Assembly: GCA_905233135.1 (NCBI GenBank)
Contig: CAJOCQ010000016.1
Span: 50,335-114,334 of the forward strand
Source: an uncultured Selenomonadaceae bacterium
GTDB lineage: Bacteria; Bacillota; Negativicutes; Selenomonadales; Selenomonadaceae
Direction: 5' to 3'
Length of the DNA: 64,000 bases
The notes under the pieces were generated by a model. It saw nothing but the letters and a program-made list of their open reading frames with translations. It was not told the DNA's origin and did no database searches. The translations under genes were made by a program, and so were the position numbers. This document shows positions 27,444 through 36,519 of this stretch, piece after piece (position 1 is the first letter of the stretch; each line of letters begins with the position of its first letter).

Positions 27444-29038
27444 CCCGCGCGTTTGTTCTTACCGCTTGCGGTTTTGAAACTCTTTGAAAAATGAAAATGT
27501 TCTTTTTGTGAATTTAAACGCCCCGACCCGCGCGTTTGTTCTTACCGCTTGCGGTTTTGAAACATCTAATTGGTTTCTTGGCATAATTATTATTATTACC
27601 AACCCGCGCGTTTGTTCTTACCGCTTGCGGTTTTGAAACTCGCATGTGAAGTCCTCTACTCTATCCTTGAGATCAGCGATCCCGCGCGTTTGTTCTTACC
27701 GCTTGCGGTTTTGAAACTTTTTGAAGTGTTTTCATTATAATTACCAGTTTCTATTTGCCCGCGCGTTTGTTCTTACCGCTTGCGGTTTTGAAACTAAACG
27801 AGTGTACGGTTGATGAGACGTTCTCTTAATCGACGCCCGCGCGTTTGTTCTTACCGCTTGCGGTTTTGAAACTGCTAAATAAAGCCCCATACTGTTCTTG
27901 TGTTAATTCACTGCCCGCGCGTTTGTTCTTACCGCTTGCGGTTTTGAAACGGTTGTCTTAAAAACCTCGATGCCATCAATGATTTCGGCCACCCGCGCGT
28001 TTGTTCTTACCGCTTGCGGTTTTGAAACATATCAGAAATTAGAAAAGATAATTTACGAATAATTTTAACCCGCGCGTTTGTTCTTACCGCTTGCGGTTTT
28101 GAAACCCTCATTAACTATTACATTGGCCGGCAAAATGTTATCACCACCCGCGCGTTTGTTCTTACCGCTTGCGGTTTTGAAACCTAACAATTCTGCATCG
28201 TTTTGAGCGTTATATGCCATTTCCCGCGCGTTTGTTCTTACCGCTTGCGGTTTTGAAACTTGAACTGACATGAAACAGTTTCATAATCGCTTTCTTCTAA
28301 ACCCGCGCGTTTGTTCTTACCGCTTGCGGTTTTGAAACTTATAGTATCCACTCCAACCACAACTTCACCTACTTGCTGCACACCCGCGCGTTTGTTCTTA
28401 CCGCTTGCGGTTTTGAAACACTTCTGCGACCGCTGCTGGTACTGAGAAGGCATCACCGTCCCGCGCGTTTGTTCTTACCGCTTGCGGTTTTGAAACACCA
28501 AAATTTTTTGCATATTATAATTCGAAATATATGTCAACCCGCGCGTTTGTTCTTACCGCTTGCGGTTTTGAAACTATAGTATATACAATCAAACCACCCT
28601 TTTCTTCTTGGGTGAGCCCGCGCGTTTGTTCTTACCGCTTGCGGTTTTGAAACTTCCATCGCTTCTTTAATAGCAGCTGTTTTAATACTGAACCCGCGCG
28701 TTTGTTCTTACCGCTTGCGGTTTTGAAACCAGTCTGTTCTTCTGCTACAGTTCCAGCCTTTTCTTCTTTACCCGCGCGTTTGTTCTTACCGCTTGCGGTT
28801 TTGAAACTTCATTTTGTTTTTATGAGGTTCGGCGTGATATTCATTTTAACCCGCGCGTTTGTTCTTACCGCTTGCGGTTTTGAAACGTGGCGCCAAACTC
28901 ATACACTCCCATCTTTCCTTCGAAAGTCCCGCGCGTTTGTTCTTACCGCTTGCGGTTTTGAAACCAGCCGGTTCAAAGTAAGTAGCTTGAAAGTCTGCGT
29001 ACCCGCGCGTTTGTTCTTACCGCTTGCGGTTTTTGCGC
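27444..29038 (+). CRISPR. CRISPR array, 21 repeats and 20 spacers, no adjacent cas genes
   Basis: A 37-nt repeat starts CCCGCGCGTTTGTTC and ends GCGGTTTTGAAAC, with an internal ACCGC-TT-GCGGT stem. Repeat starts: 27444, 27527, 27603, 27681, 27758, 27836, 27914, 27992, 28069, 28147, 28223, 28302, 28383, 28460, 28538, 28617, 28693, 28771, 28850, 28928, 29002. The first 20 look identical; the last matches for 32 nt and then loses GAAAC, marking the distal end. Spacers are 37-46 nt, mostly 39-42, all different. Subtype cannot be assigned from the repeat by eye. Neighbours are ndh and fhs. Confidence 0.98.
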
Positions 29039-29041
29039 AAT

Positions 29042-29076
29042 AAAAAACGCCTTCGATAAAATTCGGAGGCGTTTTT
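29042..29076 (-). terminator. Terminator of fhs
   Basis: 11-bp stem AAACGCCTTCG (29045-29055) / CGGAGGCGTTT (29064-29074) with one G:U pair and an A-run giving a U-tract on the minus strand, 20 nt beyond the fhs stop. Confidence 0.85.
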
Positions 29077-29095
29077 AGTTTGTAAAAAAATAATT

Positions 29096-30763
29096 TCAGA
29101 AAAGCCCGCTGATAATTCCTTCAGCCGTAATATCAATTTTTTCGGCGGCGGGAATTTTCGGCAAGCCAGGCATCGTTAAAATTGTTCCCAACAAAACTAC
29201 AATAAAACCTGCACCCGCTGAAATTTTTACTTCGCGTACAGTAACTTCAAAATTTTTCGGGCGTCCCAATTTAGCCGCGTCATCGGACAAAGAATATTGA
29301 GTCTTCGCAATGCAAACGGGCAAATTTCCAAATCCCAACTTTTCAATTTCGGCAATTTGTTTATTGGCGGCAGTTGTATAAATTACGCCGTCCGCGCCGT
29401 AAATTTTTGTTGCAACGGCAGAAATTTTTTCTTTGATACTTAAATTATCTTCGTATGTAAATTTGAAATTATTTTGTTGGTCAAGAACAGATTCAACTGC
29501 CCTTGCAAGTTCTACGCCGCCCGCGCCGCCTTCCGCAAAAACTTTTGACTGCGCAAATTTTACATTTTTGTTCGCGCAGAGTTCGGCAACTGCAGAAATT
29601 TCTTCGGGCGTATCAGTCGGAAAAGCATTTAATGCAACAATCGGCGGCAAGCCGAAATTTTGAATGTTTTCAATATGCTTTTCTAAATTTGCAAGTCCAA
29701 TTTTTAAAGCGTCAACATTCGGCTCAGCAAGATTATTTTTGGAAATACCGCCGTGCATTTTCAACGCGCGAACAGTCGCAACAATTACAACTGCCGAAGG
29801 TCTCAAGCCGCTTTTTCTGCACTTAATATCCAAAAATTTTTCTGCGCCCAAATCTGCGCCGAATCCTGCTTCAGTAACAACAATATCAGCAAGTTTCAGT
29901 GCGTACTTTGTAGCTTGTACAGAGTTACAGCCGTGCGCAATGTTCGCAAATGGTCCGCCGTGAATAAGCGCGGGCGTCCCTTCCAAAGTTTGTACAAGGT
30001 TAGGTTTAATTGCGTCCTTTAATAAAAGTGCAAGCGAGCCCGTAACTTTTAAATCATTGGCAGTAACGGGCGCACCGTCGAAATTGTAAGCAACAATAAT
30101 TTTTCCAAGCCGCTCCTTTAAATCCGAAAAATCATTCGCAAGGCAAAGAATAGCCATAATTTCAGAAGCAACGGTAATATCGAAGCCGCTTTCACGCGGT
30201 ACGCCGTTAGCCTTGCCGCCCAATCCTACAACAATATTTCTCAACGCGCGGTCATTTAAATCCAAAACTCTTTTCCAAACAACGCAGCGCACGTCAATTT
30301 TTAATTCGTTGCCGTGATGAATATGATTATCCAAAACTGCCGCCAAAAGATTATGCGCGGTGGTAATTGCGTGAAAATCGCCCGTGAAATGTAAATTTAT
30401 ATCTTCCATAGGTACAACTTGAGCGTAGCCGCCGCCCGCCGCGCCGCCCTTAATCCCGAAACAAGGTCCGAGCGAAGGTTCGCGCAATGCTACACAAACT
30501 TTTTTGCCAATTTTAGAAAAAGCGTCAGCAAGCCCGATTGAAGTTGTAGTTTTGCCTTCGCCTGCGGGCGTTGGAGTTATAGCCGTCATTAAAATTAATT
30601 TGCCGTCGGGATTATCTTTGACGCGCTGCCAAACTTCGCTTGAAATTTTCGCCTTGTACTTGCCATAAAGTTCCAAATCGTCAACTGTAAGATTTAATTT
30701 TTGCGCAATTTCTGTAACAGGTTTAATTTTTGCCTGTTGAGCAATTTCAACATCAGTAAGCAT
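29096..30763 (-). CDS. fhs: Formate-tetrahydrofolate ligase
   Basis: 555 aa; ATP-dependent formation of 10-formyl-THF from formate, feeding one-carbon and purine metabolism. P-loop [14 protein letters not shown] (about residue 62), [27 protein letters not shown], and the C-terminal [13 protein letters not shown]. Full length. ATG after TTGGAG. No folD or other Wood-Ljungdahl genes are next to it, so an acetogenic role is not indicated. Confidence 0.96.
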   Translation of the reverse strand: MLTDVEIAQQAKIKPVTEIAQKLNLTVDDLELYGKYKAKISSEVWQRVKDNPDGKLILMTAITPTPAGEGKTTTSIGLADAFSKIGKKVCVALREPSLGPCFGIKGGAAGGGYAQVVPMEDINLHFTGDFHAITTAHNLLAAVLDNHIHHGNELKIDVRCVVWKRVLDLNDRALRNIVVGLGGKANGVPRESGFDITVASEIMAILCLANDFSDLKERLGKIIVAYNFDGAPVTANDLKVTGSLALLLKDAIKPNLVQTLEGTPALIHGGPFANIAHGCNSVQATKYALKLADIVVTEAGFGADLGAEKFLDIKCRKSGLRPSAVVIVATVRALKMHGGISKNNLAEPNVDALKIGLANLEKHIENIQNFGLPPIVALNAFPTDTPEEISAVAELCANKNVKFAQSKVFAEGGAGGVELARAVESVLDQQNNFKFTYEDNLSIKEKISAVATKIYGADGVIYTTAANKQIAEIEKLGFGNLPVCIAKTQYSLSDDAAKLGRPKNFEVTVREVKISAGAGFIVVLLGTILTMPGLPKIPAAEKIDITAEGIISGLF

Positions 30764-30898
30764 TTAAATCACTCCAATTTAGGTTTTAGGTGCCAGGTGT
30801 TATGGATTAGTGAATTTATTAAAACTAAATTTTTAAAATTAAAAAAGAAAAAAGCTCCACCCCAAAAAAGATGAAGCCAAAAATTTTTAAATCAAAAA

Positions 30899-31597
30899 TT
30901 AATCAAGTTCGTTGGCGTCTTTGGGCGTATGAGCAAGAATTTTTTTGCCGCTGAACATACTGGAAACTTCGCTTTCACCTTCCATAAATTCTGCGCGAAC
31001 AACCATATACATATGCCCGATAGCAAAAAGAATTATAAACCACGCCACGTAATGGTGTACATAGTGCGTCATCATTTCGCCGCCAAGTACCAAATTTACC
31101 CAACCGAAAAGTATTCCGCCCGTGCCTGAAGGATTCGTCATAAAGTACATTGCAAAGCCGGTTAAAATTTCAATCGCAACCATTGCGTAAAGTGCCGCGT
31201 ACGACATACGCGCTAAAGGATTTCTCAAAAAAGAGGCGTGGTGCGGTCTTATTAACATATAGTGGAGTGCAACGTCAACCGTTTCTTCGTAAAAATGCCC
31301 TTCCCAAACGCGCGGAAAAAGTCTGTCGCCTTTGTTGATAATAAAGCCGTAAATTCGCAAGATTAACGACGCCGTAAATATAAACGCCGTCACAAAGTGA
31401 ATATCCCTAACCAAATCCATTGAAGTTATTGTAAAGAACGGCTCCGTTGTCGAAACATTCATTGGCTTAGTTATCAACAATCCCGTAACGAACAGAATTA
31501 AAATCGAGCCAACCATTATCCAATGGAAAATTCGCAAAAACGGGCTGAAAATATAATATTCTTTCCGCTTAACTTCCTTAACGGCTTTCAACGCCAT
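30899..31597 (-). CDS. hyaC: [NiFe]-hydrogenase cytochrome b subunit
   Basis: 232 aa di-haem cytochrome b that passes electrons from the hydrogenase small subunit to the quinone pool. Four hydrophobic helices (about residues 25-47, 62-82, 130-152, 185-205) with candidate haem His in FHWIMVG, DIHFVTA, and YVHHYVAW...GHMYMV. ATG after AGGAGGTGAG, 7 nt downstream of hyaB. Last gene of the hydrogenase operon. Maturation genes (hyaD, hyp) are not in the window. Confidence 0.9.
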   Translation of the reverse strand: MALKAVKEVKRKEYYIFSPFLRIFHWIMVGSILILFVTGLLITKPMNVSTTEPFFTITSMDLVRDIHFVTAFIFTASLILRIYGFIINKGDRLFPRVWEGHFYEETVDVALHYMLIRPHHASFLRNPLARMSYAALYAMVAIEILTGFAMYFMTNPSGTGGILFGWVNLVLGGEMMTHYVHHYVAWFIILFAIGHMYMVVRAEFMEGESEVSSMFSGKKILAHTPKDANELD

Positions 31598-31603
31598 AGC
31601 AGC

Positions 31604-33496
31604 TCACCTCCTGTAGGGGTCGGTTGAAATTACATTAATTTCTTCGCCCTGCGCGTTGTACATATGAGTTGCACAAGCCATACACGGGTCAAACGAACGA
31701 ATGACGCGCGCAATTTCAATAGGTTTATTCGAGTCCCTGACTTGCGTATCAATCATAGCTCTTTCGTACGCGCCGTGTCCTGCTTTATCGTCGCGCGGGC
31801 AAGCATTCCACGTTGTAGGAACAAGGCATTGATAATTATCAATTTTGCCGTCCTTGATAACAACCCAATGACTTAAGCCGCCGCGCGGAGCTTCATACAA
31901 GCCTACGCCGTGACATTCTGCGGGCCAAGTTTCAGGGAACCATTTTTCATTGTTCATTGTGGAAGTATCGCCACTCTTCAAATTTTCAATAAGTTTATCG
32001 TAGAAAAATCTGTTGACTTCGGCGGCAACCTGCGCGGCAAGGCAACGGCAAGCAGTACGCCCGACCATTGTCGGCATCCAAACTTCAGGCGCAACGCCCA
32101 AAACTTTTGTAACCGCGTCAATTTGATCCAACATCATTTTTTCTGCCCAAGTTGCGTCATTGAGCAAGCCTTTTTTAGATTTTGTGTAAATGATAATGTA
32201 AGTTGCCAAAGGTCCGACTTCGCAGAGTTTACCGCGCCATTTCGGCGTCTTAAGCCAAGAATATTTGCCCGCCTCGTTAAGCGTTTCCCAAATTGTAGGC
32301 GTACCTGTTTTCGGTCCCGTGTAATTTTGGTCAGTGATACCTTCCCAAGGGTGCAAATCGCCTTCTTGCGGATATTTATACCAAGCGTGCTCGACGCCTT
32401 CAGTAACCGTTGTACCGTCTTTCAAATCGTCAGGCGTAAGCGGGAAAAATTCCGCTTTATCGACGCCCTGCGCGAAGTTTTCAACAACGCCGTTTGAACG
32501 AATCAGCAAGTTGTTAAAGTAGCCGCCGCCGTTTGAAGTACCCTTATAATTTTCCAGCGGATAATCGCCGAACGCCATAACGCGCTCTTTTGAAAGTCCG
32601 CCGCCGTCAACTCTGCCCGCCTTAACATACAAATTTCCAATAGCAATTAAATCAGGCAGATAATAATTATTGACGAGTGAACGCGCAAAATTAATCGCCC
32701 TGTCAACAATCGCAAGGCGCGCAGTATTAACAGGCGCGTTGCCGTCATTGAGAGAAATTGCGCAGGGTACGCCGCCGACAACGTAATGGGGGTGCGGATT
32801 CTTGCCGCCAAAAATTACGTGCGGCGTTACAATTTCGCGCTGCTTGTCAAGCATTTCAAGATAATGTGCAACCGCCAACAAATGAACTTCAGGCGGCAAA
32901 ATTTTATAATCGGGGTGGTCCCACCATTGCGCGGCGAAAATTCCAAGTTGCCCGCTGTCAACAACCGCTTTAACTTTCGCTTGAATAGCTGAAAAATATT
33001 GCGCAGTTGCCGCCGGGAAATCGTGCGGATATGCTTCAGTTGAAATTTCTGTAGGAACTCTGAAAGGCAACCTGTAAGCATTCAAAAGCGAAGTTTGCAA
33101 TTCGGCAGTTTTGGCGGGGTCAGCCGCCAACGCCTCAACGGGGCTAACCCAATCCAGCGCGTGCAAGTGGTAAAAATGAACAATATGATCTTGCACCGTC
33201 AAAGTTGCCGCCATAATGTTTCTGATGTAATTCGCGTTTTTGGAAATTGAAATACCGAGCGCGTCTTCAACCGCGCGCACTGACGCCAAAGCGTGCGCCG
33301 TCGTACATACGCCGCAAATTCGCTGAATGTACGCCCAAGCGTCGCGTGGGTCTCTGTCCTTCATAATAAGTTCAAGTCCGCGCCACGCAGTACCGCTTGA
33401 TATTGCGTCTGTAACTTTGCCATCGGGATTTACTTCAATTTCTACGCGCAGGTGCCCCTCAATTCTTGTGATAGGGTCTACAACTACGTGTGCCAT
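31604..33496 (-). CDS. hyaB: [NiFe]-hydrogenase large subunit
   Basis: 630 aa catalytic subunit of a group 1 membrane-bound uptake hydrogenase. Ni-Fe ligands: RICGVC (Cys 61 and 64) and DPCMACATH (Cys 605 and 608). The 19 residues after His611 are the C-terminal extension normally cut by a maturation endopeptidase once nickel is inserted. N-terminal VDPITRIEGHLR is the family L0 motif. ATG after AAAGGAGG. Exported across the membrane with the Tat-targeted small subunit. Confidence 0.96.
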   Translation of the reverse strand: MAHVVVDPITRIEGHLRVEIEVNPDGKVTDAISSGTAWRGLELIMKDRDPRDAWAYIQRICGVCTTAHALASVRAVEDALGISISKNANYIRNIMAATLTVQDHIVHFYHLHALDWVSPVEALAADPAKTAELQTSLLNAYRLPFRVPTEISTEAYPHDFPAATAQYFSAIQAKVKAVVDSGQLGIFAAQWWDHPDYKILPPEVHLLAVAHYLEMLDKQREIVTPHVIFGGKNPHPHYVVGGVPCAISLNDGNAPVNTARLAIVDRAINFARSLVNNYYLPDLIAIGNLYVKAGRVDGGGLSKERVMAFGDYPLENYKGTSNGGGYFNNLLIRSNGVVENFAQGVDKAEFFPLTPDDLKDGTTVTEGVEHAWYKYPQEGDLHPWEGITDQNYTGPKTGTPTIWETLNEAGKYSWLKTPKWRGKLCEVGPLATYIIIYTKSKKGLLNDATWAEKMMLDQIDAVTKVLGVAPEVWMPTMVGRTACRCLAAQVAAEVNRFFYDKLIENLKSGDTSTMNNEKWFPETWPAECHGVGLYEAPRGGLSHWVVIKDGKIDNYQCLVPTTWNACPRDDKAGHGAYERAMIDTQVRDSNKPIEIARVIRSFDPCMACATHMYNAQGEEINVISTDPYRR

Positions 33497-33558
33497 TTTT
33501 TTAATTCCTCCTTTGTCGGAATTTTAGGATTTAGGAAAAAGTACAAAGTACAAAGTGA

Positions 33559-33918
33559 TTATAAATTGGAACTCAATTTTTTTATCATCGAGCTAAGCAT
33601 TTTTATTATTTCATTTAATAATTCAGAAGAAAGTTTTGTCTCATTTTCAGATAAATAAGCGATTTTGACACAAGCAATAATTTGAGTATCCAATTCAAAA
33701 CAAGAGCCACGAGCAATCCTTAAAAAATGAACATATTCACGTGTAGAATTTCTACCAAAACCTTCAGCAATATTTGAAGGGATTGAAATAACCGAGCGGC
33801 GCATTTGGTCAGAAAGTGCATAAGTTTCTTCTTTAGGCAACATTTTTACCAATTTATAAATTTCAGCAACCAAATCCATTGCTTTTTGCCAAACAATTAA
33901 TTCTTTATGATTCTGCAA
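33559..33918 (-). CDS. Four-helix-bundle protein (S23/IVP family) inside the hydrogenase operon
   Basis: 119 aa, TTG start after GAAAGGAG. Family pattern: ELIVWQKAMDLV, then PKEETYALSDQMRRS, IPSNIAEGFGR, and RIARGSCFELDTQI. These small helical proteins are found in 23S rRNA intervening sequences, as free-standing genes and as accessory proteins of retroelements. Lies between hyaA and hyaB on the same strand, where these genes are normally adjacent; flanked by a TTATTCC repeat tract and by GTACAAA direct repeats. No reverse transcriptase is nearby. Function here unknown. Confidence 0.85.
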   Translation of the reverse strand: MQNHKELIVWQKAMDLVAEIYKLVKMLPKEETYALSDQMRRSVISIPSNIAEGFGRNSTREYVHFLRIARGSCFELDTQIIACVKIAYLSENETKLSSELLNEIIKMLSSMIKKLSSNL

Positions 33919-33929
33919 TTTTCTTTCTC

Positions 33930-33970
33930 CTTTCTTCTTATTCCTTATTCCTTATTCCTTATTCCTGTTT
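33930..33970. repeat. TTATTCC tandem tract
   Basis: TTATTCC repeated four times in a row (33938-33966 region) followed by TGTTTCC and TAATTCTTA, between hyaA and the inserted four-helix-bundle gene. Confidence 0.8.
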
Positions 33971-33971
33971 C

Positions 33972-35060
33972 CTAATTCTTATGTTCGTCTTCGCTTTCTA
34001 ACAAGTTATCCCTGCTGTTACGCTGAATAATGCTGGCCACCGCGTGAGCCCCAACGCCCGCCGCCGTCAAAACTCCTAAGCCTACGCCAATTTTATCAGC
34101 GTCACCAATTTTTCCGTATTGCGGCAAGCGCGCAGAAAATGGAGCTTCGTCCCAGAAATGCGCATTTGAACAACCAATGCAAGCCGCGCCGCTTTGAATA
34201 GGATAACTCATACCTTGCCACCAACGCAAATTGCCGCAAGAATTGTAAGTTTCAGGACCCCTGCAACCTAATTTGTACAAGCACCAACCCGCTTTTGAGC
34301 CCGCGTCGTCATAAGTTTCAGCAAACATTCCCGCGTCAAAGAAAGGACGCCTGTAGCAAGTATCGTGAATCCTGTTGCCGTAAAATTGTTTAGGACGCCC
34401 GTCGCCGTCAAGCGGGGGAATCGTGCCGAAAAGTGCAACGTGCATAACAACGCCTGTCATAACTTCGGGAATTGGCGGACAGCCCGGCACATTAACAACA
34501 GGTTTACCGCCAACAAAATGCGAAATTCCCGCGCTGCCTGTAGGATTCGGAGCCGCCGCCTGAATGCCGCCGTAAGCCGCGCAACTTCCATAGGCAATAA
34601 TTGCCGCCGCGCCCTTCGCCGCCTTTTCCAACAAATGCAAAAAAGTATGTCCGCCCGACATACAATGTACGCCGCTTGCCTTCGTGGCAACCGCGCCTTC
34701 AACCGCCAAAATATATTGCCCGTTGTACTTTGTAATTGTTTCGTCAAGATGCGCTTCAAAAGGTGCGCCGCAAGCCGCGCTCAATAAATGGTCATATTCC
34801 AGCGCAATATTATTCAAAACTAAATCTGACGCCAAAGGCGACGCCGAGCGAATGAAGGACTCATCGCAGCCCGTGCATTCGTGCCCGTGTATCCAAACTA
34901 CTACCGGCAGCGGTTTATTTTCTGCCGCCTCAACTACTTTTGAAAACATATCCGTACTCAAGCCCATTAAGGACGTTAAAGCCACGCAACCTTTTAAAAA
35001 ACTGCGGCGGCTTAAACCTCTTTTGAGATATGCTTCCCATAAACTCTCCCGTTTTTCCAA
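33972..35060 (-). CDS. hyaA: [NiFe]-hydrogenase small subunit, Tat-exported
   Basis: 362 aa from TTG 35060, chosen because GAGGAGGGG lies 6 nt upstream; the longer reading to 35123 lacks a site. Twin-arginine signal SRRSFLKG at about residues 17-24. Iron-sulfur ligands: ECTGCDES (proximal), GSCAAYGG, PGCPP, and a late series including CYRRPFF, CRGPETYNSC and GAACIGCSN. A C-terminal hydrophobic helix (about 327-345) anchors it beside HyaC. Transfers electrons from HyaB to the cytochrome. Confidence 0.95.
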   Translation of the reverse strand: MEKRESLWEAYLKRGLSRRSFLKGCVALTSLMGLSTDMFSKVVEAAENKPLPVVVWIHGHECTGCDESFIRSASPLASDLVLNNIALEYDHLLSAACGAPFEAHLDETITKYNGQYILAVEGAVATKASGVHCMSGGHTFLHLLEKAAKGAAAIIAYGSCAAYGGIQAAAPNPTGSAGISHFVGGKPVVNVPGCPPIPEVMTGVVMHVALFGTIPPLDGDGRPKQFYGNRIHDTCYRRPFFDAGMFAETYDDAGSKAGWCLYKLGCRGPETYNSCGNLRWWQGMSYPIQSGAACIGCSNAHFWDEAPFSARLPQYGKIGDADKIGVGLGVLTAAGVGAHAVASIIQRNSRDNLLESEDEHKN

Positions 35061-35261
35061 TTTCCGCCCCTCCTCAAAAATTTTTCGCAAATTCCAGGGT
35101 ATTGTTGAAAAATTCGCCGCCAATAATTTTTATCCTGCCTTGAAAAAATTGCTGCGCAATTTTAGGAAATAGGAAACAGGAGAAAGGAGCAAATGCTCTT
35201 ACTCATCGCATTTGCAAGGGAATTGAAAATTTTGATTTGGGTTAATTAAATTTTTAAATAA

Positions 35262-35305
35262 AAAAAAGCGGCAAGATTGACGCTTTGCCAACTGCCGCTT
35301 TTTTA
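35262..35305 (-). terminator. Terminator of the diguanylate cyclase gene
   Basis: AAAAAAGCGGCA (35262-35273) pairs with TGCCGCTTTTTT (35293-35304); U-tract on the minus strand, 11 nt beyond the stop at 35317. Confidence 0.85.
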
Positions 35306-35316
35306 TTGTTCAAAAA

Positions 35317-36507
35317 TTAACCGTGCCGCTCGGTTTTAGTTGCCAACAAATCTTTGAAATCTTCAGCCGCAAAACGAACATAACAAGCTTTGCCGCGTTC
35401 CTTCGATTCATATAAAGCCTCGTCAGCCAACATATAAAGCTGCGCGAATTGGTAACCGCTTGCATCAGTACCAATTCCTATACTGCAGGAAAAATGAGAC
35501 GCGGGGCCAACTTCCAAATCGTCAAGATCTTTCAAAATTTCCTGCGAAATTTCTTCACTGCGCCTGAGAGTTTCTTTAGTCATACCCGGCATAAATACCA
35601 TAAACTCATCGCCGCCGATTCTGCCGATAATATCTTTGGCGCGGAATGTACGAACCAAAATATTTGCAAACGCCTTTAAAACTTCGTCGCCGATTTGATG
35701 TCCGTAATGGTCGTTGACGTGTTTAAAATTGTCAAAATCGAAAATCAGCAACACTGAAACGTCATTCGTGTCTTTAGTTGCAATGGCGTTGACGGTTTCC
35801 TCTTCAAAGGATTTTTTATTTAACAAGCCCGTTAATAAATCCCGTTTGCTTTTATCTGTAACGGCGTAAAATTCCTGCGAAAAACGATTGACGCACCAAC
35901 GAATAAATACGCCCGCCGCCGCCAATACAACAAACATTACAGCCATTGTAGTTAAAATATAATCTTCGATTGTATTTTCAAAACCTTCCAAAGACTGCGA
36001 CGCCATAATTGCGCCCGTAACGCTGTTATTACTGCTTTGCCGAATCGGAATTATAAAAGCTTGACAGCGCACACCGTTAATTTTTGTACTTTTGCACCAA
36101 AGTTGCGTCCCACTTTTTAAAGTATTTTCCTTGATAAGTTCAAGAGCTTCGGTATCGACTCTACGCAGCCCGTCATTATCAAAAATCGAAGTCATTTCCG
36201 GCACGTCTTTAAAGAAAAAAGTTATGTCAACGTTAGTTTGCTTTTTCAAATCATCAACAACCGAAGTTTCTTCCGAAACATTAAAATTCATACCGCGCCA
36301 AACTTTGCCGTCGTCCTTCCTGCCGTAATCGCCGTAACCGTGACTAGAATACAGAGCCAACGCCGCAAGCGCGGTAGATTTTAAATTTCCTTCTCTCTCG
36401 GTGTACAAACTCGATTGAAATTGCATAAAACCAAATATTAAAGAAATGACTGCGAATACAATAATTGGTATACTGTTCGCAATCAACATCTTTGTACTGT
36501 ACTTCAT
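35317..36507 (-). CDS. Membrane diguanylate cyclase (GGDEF) with extracytoplasmic sensor
   Basis: 396 aa; makes c-di-GMP from GTP. TM1 at about residues 8-28, extracytoplasmic domain to about 188, TM2 about 189-208, then GGDEF. The active site is an intact GGDEF, with RAKD five residues upstream, matching the RxxD inhibitory site, so product feedback is expected. DLLTGLLNKKSFEEE is the family entry motif. It lies 12 nt downstream of a sugar-binding-type lipoprotein gene, which may supply its signal. Confidence 0.93.
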   Translation of the reverse strand: MKYSTKMLIANSIPIIVFAVISLIFGFMQFQSSLYTEREGNLKSTALAALALYSSHGYGDYGRKDDGKVWRGMNFNVSEETSVVDDLKKQTNVDITFFFKDVPEMTSIFDNDGLRRVDTEALELIKENTLKSGTQLWCKSTKINGVRCQAFIIPIRQSSNNSVTGAIMASQSLEGFENTIEDYILTTMAVMFVVLAAAGVFIRWCVNRFSQEFYAVTDKSKRDLLTGLLNKKSFEEETVNAIATKDTNDVSVLLIFDFDNFKHVNDHYGHQIGDEVLKAFANILVRTFRAKDIIGRIGGDEFMVFMPGMTKETLRRSEEISQEILKDLDDLEVGPASHFSCSIGIGTDASGYQFAQLYMLADEALYESKERGKACYVRFAAEDFKDLLATKTERHG

Positions 36508-36519
36508 GCTGTATTCACC

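Noticed and set aside
28065..29043. Open frames of 68-113 codons across the CRISPR array on both strands
   Set aside because: They are translations of the repeat (recurring KTASGKNKRAG or RAFVLTACGFET peptides) with changing spacer sequence, not genes.
31910..32497. 195-codon plus-strand open frame
   Set aside because: Lies antisense to the highly conserved hyaB and has no ribosome site or protein-like composition.
33559..33918. Diversity-generating retroelement accessory (Avd-like) function for the four-helix-bundle gene
   Set aside because: No reverse transcriptase, template repeat or variable repeat is visible in the window.
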